In this document: positions 13,667 through 21,636 of the stretch, in pieces
Layout of the letters: the number at the start of each line of letters is the position of its first letter
Numbering within the stretch: position 1 is the stretch's first letter
IMG/VR virus record: IMGVR_UViG_3300045135_001688
Span: 1 to 21,636 of that record
Length of the DNA stretch: 21,636 nucleotides
Origin: a virus
Reading direction: 5' to 3' (one strand)
Notes under the pieces: generated by a model
Seen by the model: only the letters and a program-made list of their open reading frames with translations
Databases searched by the model: none
Told to the model about the DNA's origin: nothing
Translations under genes and position numbers: made by a program

Positions 13667-13695
13667 TTCATAAATATCTATTGTCATATAGCAAA
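13667..13695 (-). promoter_or_regulatory. Possible promoter of the leftward operon
   Basis: On the - strand TTTGCT (13695-13690) lies 17 bases before TATGAA (13672-13667), giving a fair but not strong sigma70-like match, 15 bases before the ATG at 13652. It uses one arm of the palindrome as its -35 box, which would couple both promoters. This is weak evidence. Confidence 0.3.
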
Positions 13696-13709
13696 TATTT
13701 GCCTATAAA
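13681..13709 (+). promoter_or_regulatory. Sigma70-like promoter of the rightward internal-virion operon
   Basis: TTGTCA (13681-13686, 5 of 6 to consensus) is followed after exactly 17 bases by TATAAA (13704-13709, 5 of 6). It lies in the only intergenic gap over 100 bases and about 80 bases before the ATG at 13793, oriented towards it. A host sigma70-type polymerase would be expected to use it. Confidence 0.6.
13687..13707. promoter_or_regulatory. Palindromic operator candidate in the promoter spacer
   Basis: GCAAATATTTGC at 13691-13702 is a perfect 12-bp palindrome located between the -35 and -10 boxes, and the flanking TATA on each side continues the symmetry with a one-base offset. A dimeric regulator bound here would block the rightward promoter and the possible leftward one. 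No regulator gene is seen in the window. Confidence 0.45.
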
Positions 13710-13792
13710 TATAGAATTAAATAGGCTTATTTATCCAAGGCCAGCCTCCTTGCCTATAACAATCACATAAATTGCAATTTATTTAGGAGATT

Positions 13793-14842
13793 ATGCTAAA
13801 AGGATTAAAAGGAATATTAGAAAAAGGACTGCAAATAGCAGCACCATTTATTGGTAATGCAATTATACCAGGTGGTTTTGGAGCAACATTAGGATCAGGT
13901 ATTGCTTCATTACTTACAGGTAACAAACCAAAAGACGCTTTGCTATCAGCAGGTGCTACATATTTAAGTGGTATAGGTAATCCACAAGGAAGCCCTTTAA
14001 GTAGGGTGTTAAACTTTGGACAAAAAGGTCCAGCCCAAACTGTCGTATCTAAAAAACCTATTGGTGGCGGTTTTTCTTTCTCTAATCCAGACAATCCAAA
14101 TTTTACAGATTATAAAATACCAGGCACTGAAAAATCTACCGCGTCTAATATTATAGATGCAATTATGAAACAAAGAGGAACAGAGAAAGATCCTAAACCT
14201 TCTTTCTTTGCACAAGGTCTATCAACAGGACTACCAGCATACTTATCTTACCTCGCGGCAAAAGAAGATAGAGACAAAGCAAACGTTCCTGATGCAAGTA
14301 AATACATGAGTGCAACAGACAAATTTTATGGTGGACAATTTGCAAGACCACCAGAGGAATTACGTATTGGCAATTTAACACCAACCTACGCGGCAGCAGG
14401 AGGTATGATGGGAAGAGAACCAGTAAATGGTTTAAAATCCATGGAACAACAACCAATTCAATACTCTGCAGCAACAGGTCAAGGAGTGATGGGTTTAGCA
14501 AAAGGCGGAGCAATAGATATTAAAGAATTAGAAACATTAATGGAAGATGGCAACATGTCTTACGAAGAAGCTATGGATTATCTAAAAAGCATACAAGGTA
14601 AAGCAATGGGTGGTAAAGTATTTCCAAGAAAAACAGGTCAAATAGAGGGACCTGGTACAAAGACAAGTGATTCAATTCCTGCAATGTTAAGTGACGGCGA
14701 GTTTGTACAACGAACAGATGCTGTTAACGGTGCAGGTGTAATGATGGGTGCTAAAAATGCAAAAGAAGCAAGAGAAAAAGGTGCAGACTTTATGTATGCG
14801 CTACAAGATAAACTTGCTAAAATGGGTCAGAGAGTAGCTTAA
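13793..14842 (+). CDS. Putative internal virion protein
   Basis: 349 aa with AGGAG 5 bases before the ATG. The N-terminus is amphipathic and glycine-rich (LKGLKGILEKGLQIAAPFIGN), suggesting membrane affinity. The middle carries FFAQGLSTGLPAYLSYL. The C-terminal third has repeated Gly-Gly patches (AAAGGMMG, LAKGGAID, AMGGKVF) and a conserved block GPGTKTSDSIPAMLSDGEFV near residues 286-305 that recurs in marine phage virion proteins. Homologs sit in the structural module just before large internal proteins, so a role in the ejected or internal virion complex is inferred. Starts the rightward operon. Confidence 0.6.
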   Translation: MLKGLKGILEKGLQIAAPFIGNAIIPGGFGATLGSGIASLLTGNKPKDALLSAGATYLSGIGNPQGSPLSRVLNFGQKGPAQTVVSKKPIGGGFSFSNPDNPNFTDYKIPGTEKSTASNIIDAIMKQRGTEKDPKPSFFAQGLSTGLPAYLSYLAAKEDRDKANVPDASKYMSATDKFYGGQFARPPEELRIGNLTPTYAAAGGMMGREPVNGLKSMEQQPIQYSAATGQGVMGLAKGGAIDIKELETLMEDGNMSYEEAMDYLKSIQGKAMGGKVFPRKTGQIEGPGTKTSDSIPAMLSDGEFVQRTDAVNGAGVMMGAKNAKEAREKGADFMYALQDKLAKMGQRVA

Positions 14843-15894
14843 TGGTAGCACAAACATCAACACAAATATCTAGAGAAGCACCATTTTTAGAAGACTATAG
14901 AAGGCGACTTCTGGACTCTGTATTCGCTCCTCAAGAACGTTATAAAGAAGGAGACACACTTCCTCCAGGCGCAAAGGTTGGCGATCCTATTCCAGGCACA
15001 GGAGGATTAGCAAGTCAACGAATACCACAGTTCCAACGAGGTATTGCAGGATTTGCTCCAACAGAAGCAGCAGCCTTTTCAGAAGCATCAAGACAAATGG
15101 GTATTGACCCTACAACAGGACAAAGAACAGGCGTAGCATCTTTTGAACCTTTTATACAACAAGCACAACAAGGACTCACATCTGCGATGGGCACCACAGC
15201 TTTAGGGATACCATCATTACAAGCGGCACAACAACAATTTGATCCGACGACAGCTAGAACTTCTGATTTCATGAATCAGTATCAAGCAGATGTTACACAA
15301 GAGGCATTAAAACAATTAGACGAACAAGCGGCAAAAGCTCAAGCAAATCTTGCAAGTCAAGCACAAAAAGCAGGTGCGTTTGGCGGTGCAAGGTTCGGTG
15401 TACAAGAAGCAGAGCTCGCAAAAAATTTACAAGATATAAAATCAAGAAGAGTGTTTGAGGATTTATCAAGGAACTTTATGCAAGCGCAACAAGCGGCAAT
15501 CGGCACAAGTGAATCAGCAAGAGCAAGAGAGTTACAAGCTGCTCCTGTATATGGTCAACTTGGTCAAACAGCAGGAACACAAGCACTTGGCTTTGGTAAT
15601 CTTGGTGCACAACAATTTGGTTTAGGACAACAAGGTATTCAATCATTACTAGGTGTTGGTCAAACTCAACGTACAAGAGATCAAGCGCTCGCTGATGAAC
15701 AATTTAGATTCCAAACTGCACAGGGTCTTGAGCCAAGACAAAGAATACAATTTGCTTCTGATATATTGGCAGGACAACCGTCCGTACAACAATCTATCAG
15801 TCAACAGCCAATACCATATACTAATCCATTAGCAGCAGCGGTCGGAGGAGGTCTAGCGGGTCTCGGAGGACTTGGTGCGTTCTACAGTCAGTAG
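14842..15894 (+). CDS. Putative internal virion protein, Gln/Ala-rich
   Basis: 350 aa; the start overlaps the previous stop (TAATG). The central portion (MNQYQADVTQEALKQLDEQA then QAQKAGAFGGARFGVQEAEL) is a helical motif I recognise from internal virion proteins of podovirus-like phages, and the rest is rich in Gln and Ala with likely long helices. The C-terminus is hydrophobic and glycine-rich (NPLAAAVGGGLAGLGGLGAF), which could insert in a membrane during DNA ejection. There is no enzymatic motif. Function is inferred from operon position and composition. Confidence 0.62.
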   Translation: MVAQTSTQISREAPFLEDYRRRLLDSVFAPQERYKEGDTLPPGAKVGDPIPGTGGLASQRIPQFQRGIAGFAPTEAAAFSEASRQMGIDPTTGQRTGVASFEPFIQQAQQGLTSAMGTTALGIPSLQAAQQQFDPTTARTSDFMNQYQADVTQEALKQLDEQAAKAQANLASQAQKAGAFGGARFGVQEAELAKNLQDIKSRRVFEDLSRNFMQAQQAAIGTSESARARELQAAPVYGQLGQTAGTQALGFGNLGAQQFGLGQQGIQSLLGVGQTQRTRDQALADEQFRFQTAQGLEPRQRIQFASDILAGQPSVQQSISQQPIPYTNPLAAAVGGGLAGLGGLGAFYSQ

Positions 15895-15899
15895 GTCAC

Positions 15900-17600
15900 A
15901 TGGTAGCTAGTATTTTTGATAGACCGATGTTCAGAGGGCAACAACCCTTGATGCCTGAAGATACAGGTGAAAGAGTAAAGCCAAAAATATCCGTAGTAGA
16001 GGCGCAAGAAGGTGTAATTTCGTATCCACAATCACGGATCACGGAACCTTTAGGAACTTCTCCAGGAAGTCTTATGGAGGCGGCAGCACAATTTGCTAGT
16101 CAAGTTGATCCTGCAGCTTATAAAGCAGCGGCAGAACAGCTCATGCCAACTAGATCAACAGCAGACATTGCAGCAGAATATGATGCACTTTACGCTGACG
16201 AGCCTGCAGAGGCTCCTGATTATGGTTTTGAAAAGAATTTAGCACTTGCTAGAGCAGGTCTTGCGTTAATGCAACCAACACCTGGAGGTGTCATGGCTCC
16301 TTCGATTGCAAGAGCGGGCGATGCGTTTATTCAAGACGTTGCGGCAATACGAGGTAAAGAGAGAGAAGCGAAAGCACTTGCTCGTGAAGAACAACAAGAA
16401 GCAGATAGAGCGAGAAGACAATATATTTTAGAAACAAAAGAAGCATCTGAGACCGCTTCAAAAGCATTACAATCACAATTAATCATGGAGGCTTTTCAAT
16501 TTAATCTTGGAGAAGATAAACGTACAACAGAATATATGCGTGACTTAAATAAATTATTTTACAATTATCAGTACGACACTGATCAAGAAGCAATGAAAAG
16601 ACATTTTGAATTGTTAAAAGATCAATACAATAAAGAAGGTGAAGTTTTATACGATCAAGAAACAGGTAAGTTTGCAATGGGTTATGTGCAAGAAAATGCG
16701 CAAGGTGTTCCTATTCCATATTTCCCTGTTAACGATAACGGTGTATTTAAGTATGTGGCTAGACCTGAAGCTATTATCACTAACTTTACATTAAATAACA
16801 AAGGTGACTTTGATCCTGGTGCAAAAGTAATCATGGACCTTGCATCAAGAATAAACAACTCAAAACAAAACTTAAAGTTTATTAGAGAGGTTCAACAATC
16901 AATCATGTTAGATCCTGGCATCATCGGTATACCTGGTCTATTCCAAAGATTTACACAAAGTGTTGGATCAACAGCATTTGATATTATTGACGCAATGAAA
17001 TCCAAAGGTGTTATTGACCAAAAATCATATGATAAACAAGTTAATAGAATTGAAAATAGTGTTATTAGTCACTTAAAACAAAACTACGTTACATACAATG
17101 AAAAAGGTGACAAAAATGCAAACAATTTTTCAACAGCTGCAGGTGAAGGATCTGACGAGTATGAAATTTACAGAACATTCTTTAATCCTGCAATACCAAA
17201 GAACGAAGTTAAATTAAATTCAATTTATTATGCTCTTGCAAGATCACGTAAGGACACGGGTCGATTAAACGTTGATGATATAAACAATGCAAAAGAGTCA
17301 TTAAATATTTACGGCTTAGCAGGTTCTGATGCAATCAGAGCATCATTAGAAGTTGTATATGAAGAGATTGAAGCAAAACTAAAATCTGATTTATTACAAA
17401 TGCCAGAGGGGTATGATAATTTAATATCAGACATTCCTTATAACTCTTTTATTGGTCAGACTGCTGGTCAAGATATATTTATAAGTTCAACACAAGTACA
17501 GGATGAGTACACACCAAGTTCAGGTAGTTCTACTATAGTATCAGGAAATGATGGCACAGGTGGAGCTCCAGGATTTGATGAAACATTAGGAGCAAATTAA
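15900..17600 (+). CDS. Putative internal virion protein with coiled coil
   Basis: 566 aa, starting 5 bases after the previous stop with a weak ribosome binding site. Residues 1-100 are low in structure and Ala-rich. Residues about 110-190 (NLALARAGLALMQPTPGG, then IRGKEREAKALAREEQQEA and on) form a helix followed by a strongly charged coiled coil. The C-terminal half is globular with no recognised motif, and the tail is Ser/Gly-rich. The style is that of large pelagiphage virion proteins in the ejectosome region. It is followed without any gap by the 971-aa gene. Role inferred. Confidence 0.6.
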   Translation: MVASIFDRPMFRGQQPLMPEDTGERVKPKISVVEAQEGVISYPQSRITEPLGTSPGSLMEAAAQFASQVDPAAYKAAAEQLMPTRSTADIAAEYDALYADEPAEAPDYGFEKNLALARAGLALMQPTPGGVMAPSIARAGDAFIQDVAAIRGKEREAKALAREEQQEADRARRQYILETKEASETASKALQSQLIMEAFQFNLGEDKRTTEYMRDLNKLFYNYQYDTDQEAMKRHFELLKDQYNKEGEVLYDQETGKFAMGYVQENAQGVPIPYFPVNDNGVFKYVARPEAIITNFTLNNKGDFDPGAKVIMDLASRINNSKQNLKFIREVQQSIMLDPGIIGIPGLFQRFTQSVGSTAFDIIDAMKSKGVIDQKSYDKQVNRIENSVISHLKQNYVTYNEKGDKNANNFSTAAGEGSDEYEIYRTFFNPAIPKNEVKLNSIYYALARSRKDTGRLNVDDINNAKESLNIYGLAGSDAIRASLEVVYEEIEAKLKSDLLQMPEGYDNLISDIPYNSFIGQTAGQDIFISSTQVQDEYTPSSGSSTIVSGNDGTGGAPGFDETLGAN

Positions 17601-20516
17601 ATGGTAGATACTAATGACATGAATCCAGTAGGTTACACAACCGTTGTTATTGAGCCAAGTAGAACAGGTTTAAAATATCCTCTGTATATGAAAGTAGAAG
17701 AAACCGTTGAAGATAAACCAGCGATGACAAAAGAGGGAATCTTTGTGCCGCGAAACGATATTGAAACACAGAACGTTGTAAACTTTGTTAATAAGAGTAG
17801 AGAAAAAGAAAAGTTAAGTCCAATTGGCACTGACACTTATTTAGCAAATCAAGATAACTTTGTTAAATATGCCATCGGTCAATATAAAATTACGGAAGAG
17901 GGAAAAAGATCTACTGATCCTATTAACTATTACGGAAATAAATTTCAAAAATACATGGACAAACTTAAAGAAGAAAATCCAACAAGTGATTTTACAGGGT
18001 TCGATGTATTTAGAAGACCAGCAGACTTTGCTTTTTCAAAACTTGTCAGTGGAGCGGAAACAGTTTCTGATTATTTACCAATAGAAAAAGGTGACTTTGC
18101 ATTAGGTGGCGAACTTCTCGGATCGTTGCCCGCGATGGCAATGGAAGCATCTGCGGCTATGCCTGGCGTAGCAAAAGTTCCAGGGTCAGTATATAGAAAA
18201 GTAATGGGTGGCGGCGCAGGTGTCGTAACAGGTTCAGCACTTGGACGTGCAGGTGGAACAGCTGTTTATGATTTTATAAATGATATGATTAGAGCAACGC
18301 AAGGTATCGACAATCCTTCTGATGCAACTGATCCAGGTATGCAAGCACTGGTTGAAATGAGAAACAGTGCTATGTTTACGACGATGGCAGCGGGACTAGG
18401 ACCTGCTTTCACAGCGGCAAGACCTGTTGTTGGTAAAATTTTAGGCCTTGGTCAAGATGCTTCTCCAATGTCAGCTTTAGCAGAAAAATACGGCATACCG
18501 ATTGGTATTTCTATTGCGGCAACAGGGCAAAACTTAGGTTCGGCAGCTAAAACTTTTGGTAAAGTTGTTGGTGTATTTCCTTTGATTGGTACGTTGATGA
18601 AAGAAAGACAACTTAGATCTTTAATAAAAACAAAACAAGCAATTGGAAAACAAGCAGAGATGATTGGTGATCCAACAGAGTTTTATAGAGCACAGTATAA
18701 ATTAATGAGCAAACGTGAAAAAGCAAATTTCATGAAAGATTTAAGGGCTAATGGATTCAACTCTTTAGACGAAGCAATTGAGGCAGAAATAAGATTAAAT
18801 GGTTTTGCACCTATTCAACACATGACTGATGTTGGTATGTTTATGCACAAAGCTGCAGAAGATAGATACAGAAGATTTTCCTATGTTAACGACTTGTTGT
18901 ACAAAAGTTTTGAAAACATTTCTGGGAAAATATCTAAACCTTTTATTGCTACACAAAATACAAAAAATGTTGGTAAATTATTACAAGATAGAATTAATCA
19001 ATATAAAACAACGCTTGATGATGGTTTTACACAATATTCTCCAGCGTTAAATGAAGTAGAAGACTTTATTGTTAATACTTTAGGTAGACTTCCTCAATAC
19101 ATAACACCACTTCAATTAAGAGGATTTCAACGAACACTAAATAATTTGTACGGCAAAATGAAAGCAGACACAGGAATGGTTAACTTTGCTGGATCTGACG
19201 TTTTAGCAGAAGCAAGAAAAGCATTAACAACAGACTTAAATAACTTCGCTGGATGGCGACAAGGTTTATCACCTGAAGAGATGATCGCCGCTGAATCTGC
19301 AAAGAAAGCATTGCTTCGAGCAAACTCTGTCTTTGCTAAAATGTCTCCTTTGTACAAAAGCCCAGAGGCAAAAAAGTTTAAATTAATTGATGAGAATATG
19401 TTCTCCGCTGGGCCTGAGCTACCTGGTTGGAATTATTCTGACGAACTATTTAATATTGTCATGAAAAATAAAATGACACCACAAGCAGCTGTAGATTTAA
19501 AAGAATTAATTGGTGAAGCAGCTTATGATTCTGTTGTTAGAACATGGTTAGATCAAGGATTTAAAAATGCGCTTCGTACGAATAGTGCTATCGATATTGT
19601 TGAACAAATACCAATGGGAGCAGGTAGAACAAAAACAGTGCAAGTTACTGACTACGCAATTGATCCTGATAAATTTTTACGAAACATTGGATACGGTGAA
19701 CCAGGGTTTGATAAAATGTTAGAGTTGACTGGTAGAAACGCTAAAGTTGTCAGAGAAAATATTGAACAACTTGTAGAACTAGCTAGAAAAATAGAACAAG
19801 CAGACATACCTGAAGCATTTAGACTTATTCAAAGACGTTTTGCCTTAGGTGGTGTTCGCTCAGGTATTAAAACATTCTCTTTTGGCGCAGCAGCTGGTGT
19901 TGGCGGTGCGGCAGCATTTGGACCAACGCCTGTTATCGCAGGTTTGTTAGCAAGATTTACAGGTGACTTCTTATCATCACCTGATGTGTTAAAAAGATAT
20001 TCACAAATAATAGATGAGAATGCATCACAAACTGTAAAGCGAACAGCTTTTGCAAACATCATGAAAGATTTTTATAAAACGATAACAGGAACTGATCGCA
20101 TGAGCGAGTTTCCTGATGAGTTTAAAACATACGAAGGTGTTATTGAGAATCCTGAAGGTTTCATGGATTGGCTTCTTGGCACAGGGTATCAAGATTCTAT
20201 GGATACGGCAGGTAATGCTGGCGCAGCGAACGACTATGAAAACTTACGTTACAACGAATCTGAAAAATTAAATCTAGCTTCTTATGTTCAAAATCAAGTA
20301 GAGGAAAGTGAAGCAGATAATATTATTGCAGCGCAAGGGGCACCGACACAACCTGTTGATGTGCCAATGCCAGACGTTCCTAGCATGGGTAATGAAAATA
20401 TTATGGCGGCAGGTTCTCCGTTGATCGCGAACCCCCGACCAATGAACAAGGACCAACGAGCAGCGTTAGCATCAGGTGATATAGATGCAGCGTTAGCATT
20501 GAGAGGACAAGGATAA
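17601..20516 (+). CDS. Large internal virion (ejection) protein
   Basis: 971 aa, the largest protein of the window, starting directly after the previous stop. It alternates polar helical regions with hydrophobic Gly/Ala-rich segments at about residues 168-222 (GELLGSLPAMAMEAS, GGGAGVVTGSALGRAGG), 296-333 and 756-790 (FGAAAGVGGAAAFGPTPVIA). This resembles large podovirus internal proteins (T7 gp16-like by size and position, not by recognised sequence) that enter the host envelope with the DNA. No lysozyme or transglycosylase motif is evident. The C-terminus is Pro/Met-rich. Assignment rests on size, composition and order. Confidence 0.6.
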   Translation: MVDTNDMNPVGYTTVVIEPSRTGLKYPLYMKVEETVEDKPAMTKEGIFVPRNDIETQNVVNFVNKSREKEKLSPIGTDTYLANQDNFVKYAIGQYKITEEGKRSTDPINYYGNKFQKYMDKLKEENPTSDFTGFDVFRRPADFAFSKLVSGAETVSDYLPIEKGDFALGGELLGSLPAMAMEASAAMPGVAKVPGSVYRKVMGGGAGVVTGSALGRAGGTAVYDFINDMIRATQGIDNPSDATDPGMQALVEMRNSAMFTTMAAGLGPAFTAARPVVGKILGLGQDASPMSALAEKYGIPIGISIAATGQNLGSAAKTFGKVVGVFPLIGTLMKERQLRSLIKTKQAIGKQAEMIGDPTEFYRAQYKLMSKREKANFMKDLRANGFNSLDEAIEAEIRLNGFAPIQHMTDVGMFMHKAAEDRYRRFSYVNDLLYKSFENISGKISKPFIATQNTKNVGKLLQDRINQYKTTLDDGFTQYSPALNEVEDFIVNTLGRLPQYITPLQLRGFQRTLNNLYGKMKADTGMVNFAGSDVLAEARKALTTDLNNFAGWRQGLSPEEMIAAESAKKALLRANSVFAKMSPLYKSPEAKKFKLIDENMFSAGPELPGWNYSDELFNIVMKNKMTPQAAVDLKELIGEAAYDSVVRTWLDQGFKNALRTNSAIDIVEQIPMGAGRTKTVQVTDYAIDPDKFLRNIGYGEPGFDKMLELTGRNAKVVRENIEQLVELARKIEQADIPEAFRLIQRRFALGGVRSGIKTFSFGAAAGVGGAAAFGPTPVIAGLLARFTGDFLSSPDVLKRYSQIIDENASQTVKRTAFANIMKDFYKTITGTDRMSEFPDEFKTYEGVIENPEGFMDWLLGTGYQDSMDTAGNAGAANDYENLRYNESEKLNLASYVQNQVEESEADNIIAAQGAPTQPVDVPMPDVPSMGNENIMAAGSPLIANPRPMNKDQRAALASGDIDAALALRGQG

Positions 20517-21475
20517 TGCCAGGACCAGGACTAAGCAGTATACTTCAGAGCAAGTTTAAAAAAAGTGTTGCGAAAGCTAGATCAAAAGGAATTGACTCAA
20601 GAAAACGAAAAACAAAAGATAGAATAAAAGAACAAAAACAAAAAATAGATCAAATTCGACAAAGTGATACAGACAACAGAAGTAAATTTCTTCAACAACA
20701 GGGTGGTATACAAAATCTTTCTAACCTATTAAAAAAACAACAAGAAGAAACATTACGTGATTCTATTGAAAGTAGTTTTGGAAAAGGTGTTGTAAGAAAA
20801 TCAGATTTTCTTGGTCGTGATCCACAAGGATTTCTTGGTTTATTTGGACCAGAAACAATAGCAGCTACAACAATTAATCCTTATTCAGGAGAAAGAATTA
20901 CTACATCAAAAGCAAGAGAAGGTTTAACAACTCCCGAGTATAGTCAATTCATGAGTAATTTATATGATATAAATCCTGAGCTAGGTTATGAAACTTTTGT
21001 ACCTGGTCCCATGAAACTAATAAATAAAGGAATGGAACTTGCAGCACCTTTTCCGTTAAAACTTTTAGCAAGCACAATGGAAGGTGGTAAAGATATTGCT
21101 GATTATTTTAGTGGCAAAGCACGTCAAGTGGGAACAGACCTGAGTGATCAAATGAAAAGATATTATGAAGGCATAAGAAGTTTAAATCCTTTTGAAGAAA
21201 AACCTGTAGTTGAAGATCCTACTGTAGAATTTCTTGGAAACATAAATCCAAGAGTGTCTCCTCAAGAAGATTTTATAATTCCTGCTAATTTTCAAAAAGA
21301 AACCATTCCTGTTAACAAGAACATAGGTATGAATTATAACATAGCAAATGTGCCTTTTGATTATTTTACAAATAAACGAAAAGGTCAGTTCTTAAACTTT
21401 AATGAGGGAGGCCTTGCATCATTAAATGATCCAAACTACAATATGTTGATGAATGCAAGTAACTTTGGGTTTTAA
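20516..21475 (+). CDS. Basic virion-associated protein, unknown role
   Basis: 319 aa, overlapping the previous stop (TAATG). Residues 10-75 are very basic and coiled-coil-like (KFKKSVAKARSKGIDSRKRK, then KEQKQKIDQIRQ), which suggests binding of DNA or of an acidic partner in the virion. The C-terminus has the short FNEGGLASLNDPNYNMLMNA motif, a Gly-Gly tag of a kind I recall from several marine phage virion proteins. It is otherwise unrecognised. It lies in the internal-virion operon, so a packaged or ejected protein is likely. Confidence 0.55.
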   Translation: MPGPGLSSILQSKFKKSVAKARSKGIDSRKRKTKDRIKEQKQKIDQIRQSDTDNRSKFLQQQGGIQNLSNLLKKQQEETLRDSIESSFGKGVVRKSDFLGRDPQGFLGLFGPETIAATTINPYSGERITTSKAREGLTTPEYSQFMSNLYDINPELGYETFVPGPMKLINKGMELAAPFPLKLLASTMEGGKDIADYFSGKARQVGTDLSDQMKRYYEGIRSLNPFEEKPVVEDPTVEFLGNINPRVSPQEDFIIPANFQKETIPVNKNIGMNYNIANVPFDYFTNKRKGQFLNFNEGGLASLNDPNYNMLMNASNFGF

Positions 21476-21477
21476 TT

Positions 21478-21636
21478 ATGGAAAATAGTTTGAAGAATAT
21501 TATTTGGTTCGGTTTGATACTCGTCGCCGCTGGTACGACTTACGGAATGTTGTCACAACGTGTACAAGCACTTGAGTCAAAGTCAGCCCAACTAGAAGCA
21601 ATAATATTACAAGACATCCCAGAAATAAAAGAACGA
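21478..21636 (+). CDS. N-terminal part of a small membrane/coiled-coil protein (partial)
   Basis: The frame opens at ATG 21478, 2 bases after the previous stop, and runs off the right edge after 53 codons. Residues 8-24 (IIWFGLILVAAGTTYGM) form one likely membrane helix or signal anchor, followed by a coiled coil (LSQRVQALESKSAQLEAII). This layout is common in phage lysis accessory proteins such as spanin or holin-like proteins, and in small virion membrane proteins. The missing C-terminus prevents a choice. Confidence 0.5.
   Translation, partial: MENSLKNIIWFGLILVAAGTTYGMLSQRVQALESKSAQLEAIILQDIPEIKER

Noticed and set aside
1-21636. tRNA genes, CRISPR arrays, insertion sequences, integrase and attachment sites
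   Set aside because: I read both strands and found no cloverleaf-like sequence, no regularly spaced repeats, no transposase or integrase frame and no duplicated attachment-like sites.

Overview
This window is a piece of an AT-rich, densely packed tailed-phage genome, most likely a marine podovirus-like phage. That reading rests on several signs: virion genes whose style I recognise from ocean phages (a 'SDERLK'-type tail fibre, a glycine-rich tail protein ending in VVIVRYKYQ, a tail protein with W-rich repeats, large internal-virion-like proteins), near-zero intergenic space with TAATG/ATGA-type overlaps, AGGAG ribosome binding sites, and no tRNAs, insertion sequences or CRISPR arrays. The low GC fits a phage of an AT-rich marine bacterium such as SAR11, but the host is inference only.

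Layout. Region 1 (+ strand, 1-7789) starts with the last 17 codons of an upstream gene. It then carries virion and tail genes: a 148-aa structural protein, a 376-aa repeat protein, a 430-aa tail fibre with a C-terminal S74 self-cleaving chaperone, a 354-aa glycine-rich tail protein and a 156-aa tail-associated protein. After these come four consecutive genes of the 2-oxoglutarate/Fe(II) oxygenase type (4604-7141), an unknown 118-aa protein and a 77-aa coiled-coil protein. Region 2 (- strand, 13652 down to 7790) is one tight operon: oxygenase, cupin/JmjC-like oxygenase, small protein, GT-A glycosyltransferase, 614-aa virion protein, oxygenase, 55-aa protein, 120-aa virion-type protein, oxygenase, 83-aa protein. 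Region 3 (+ strand, 13793 to the right edge) holds five large internal-virion-like genes, then the start of a small membrane/coiled-coil protein. Regions 2 and 3 diverge from a 140-bp intergenic stretch with a good sigma70-like promoter whose spacer contains a perfect 12-bp palindrome. Regions 1 and 2 converge stop-to-stop at 7789/7790 over a small hairpin.

The most striking content is eight putative non-heme Fe/2OG oxygenase-fold proteins in about 9 kb. They belong to at least three sequence types, sit on both strands and alternate with virion genes, to which they are joined by overlapping start and stop codons. One of them (5879-6505) has lost the first and last metal-binding histidines seen in its paralogs, yet keeps a perfect Shine-Dalgarno sequence. 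A glycosyltransferase lies in the same operon. A working hypothesis is that the phage hydroxylates, and possibly then glycosylates, its own tail or fibre proteins; host-directed chemistry is an alternative. One oxygenase (8028-8621) has no ATG/GTG/TTG start for its conserved N-terminus and appears to begin at ATT or CTG across the upstream stop codon. A 55-aa gene (8976-9143) is also described.
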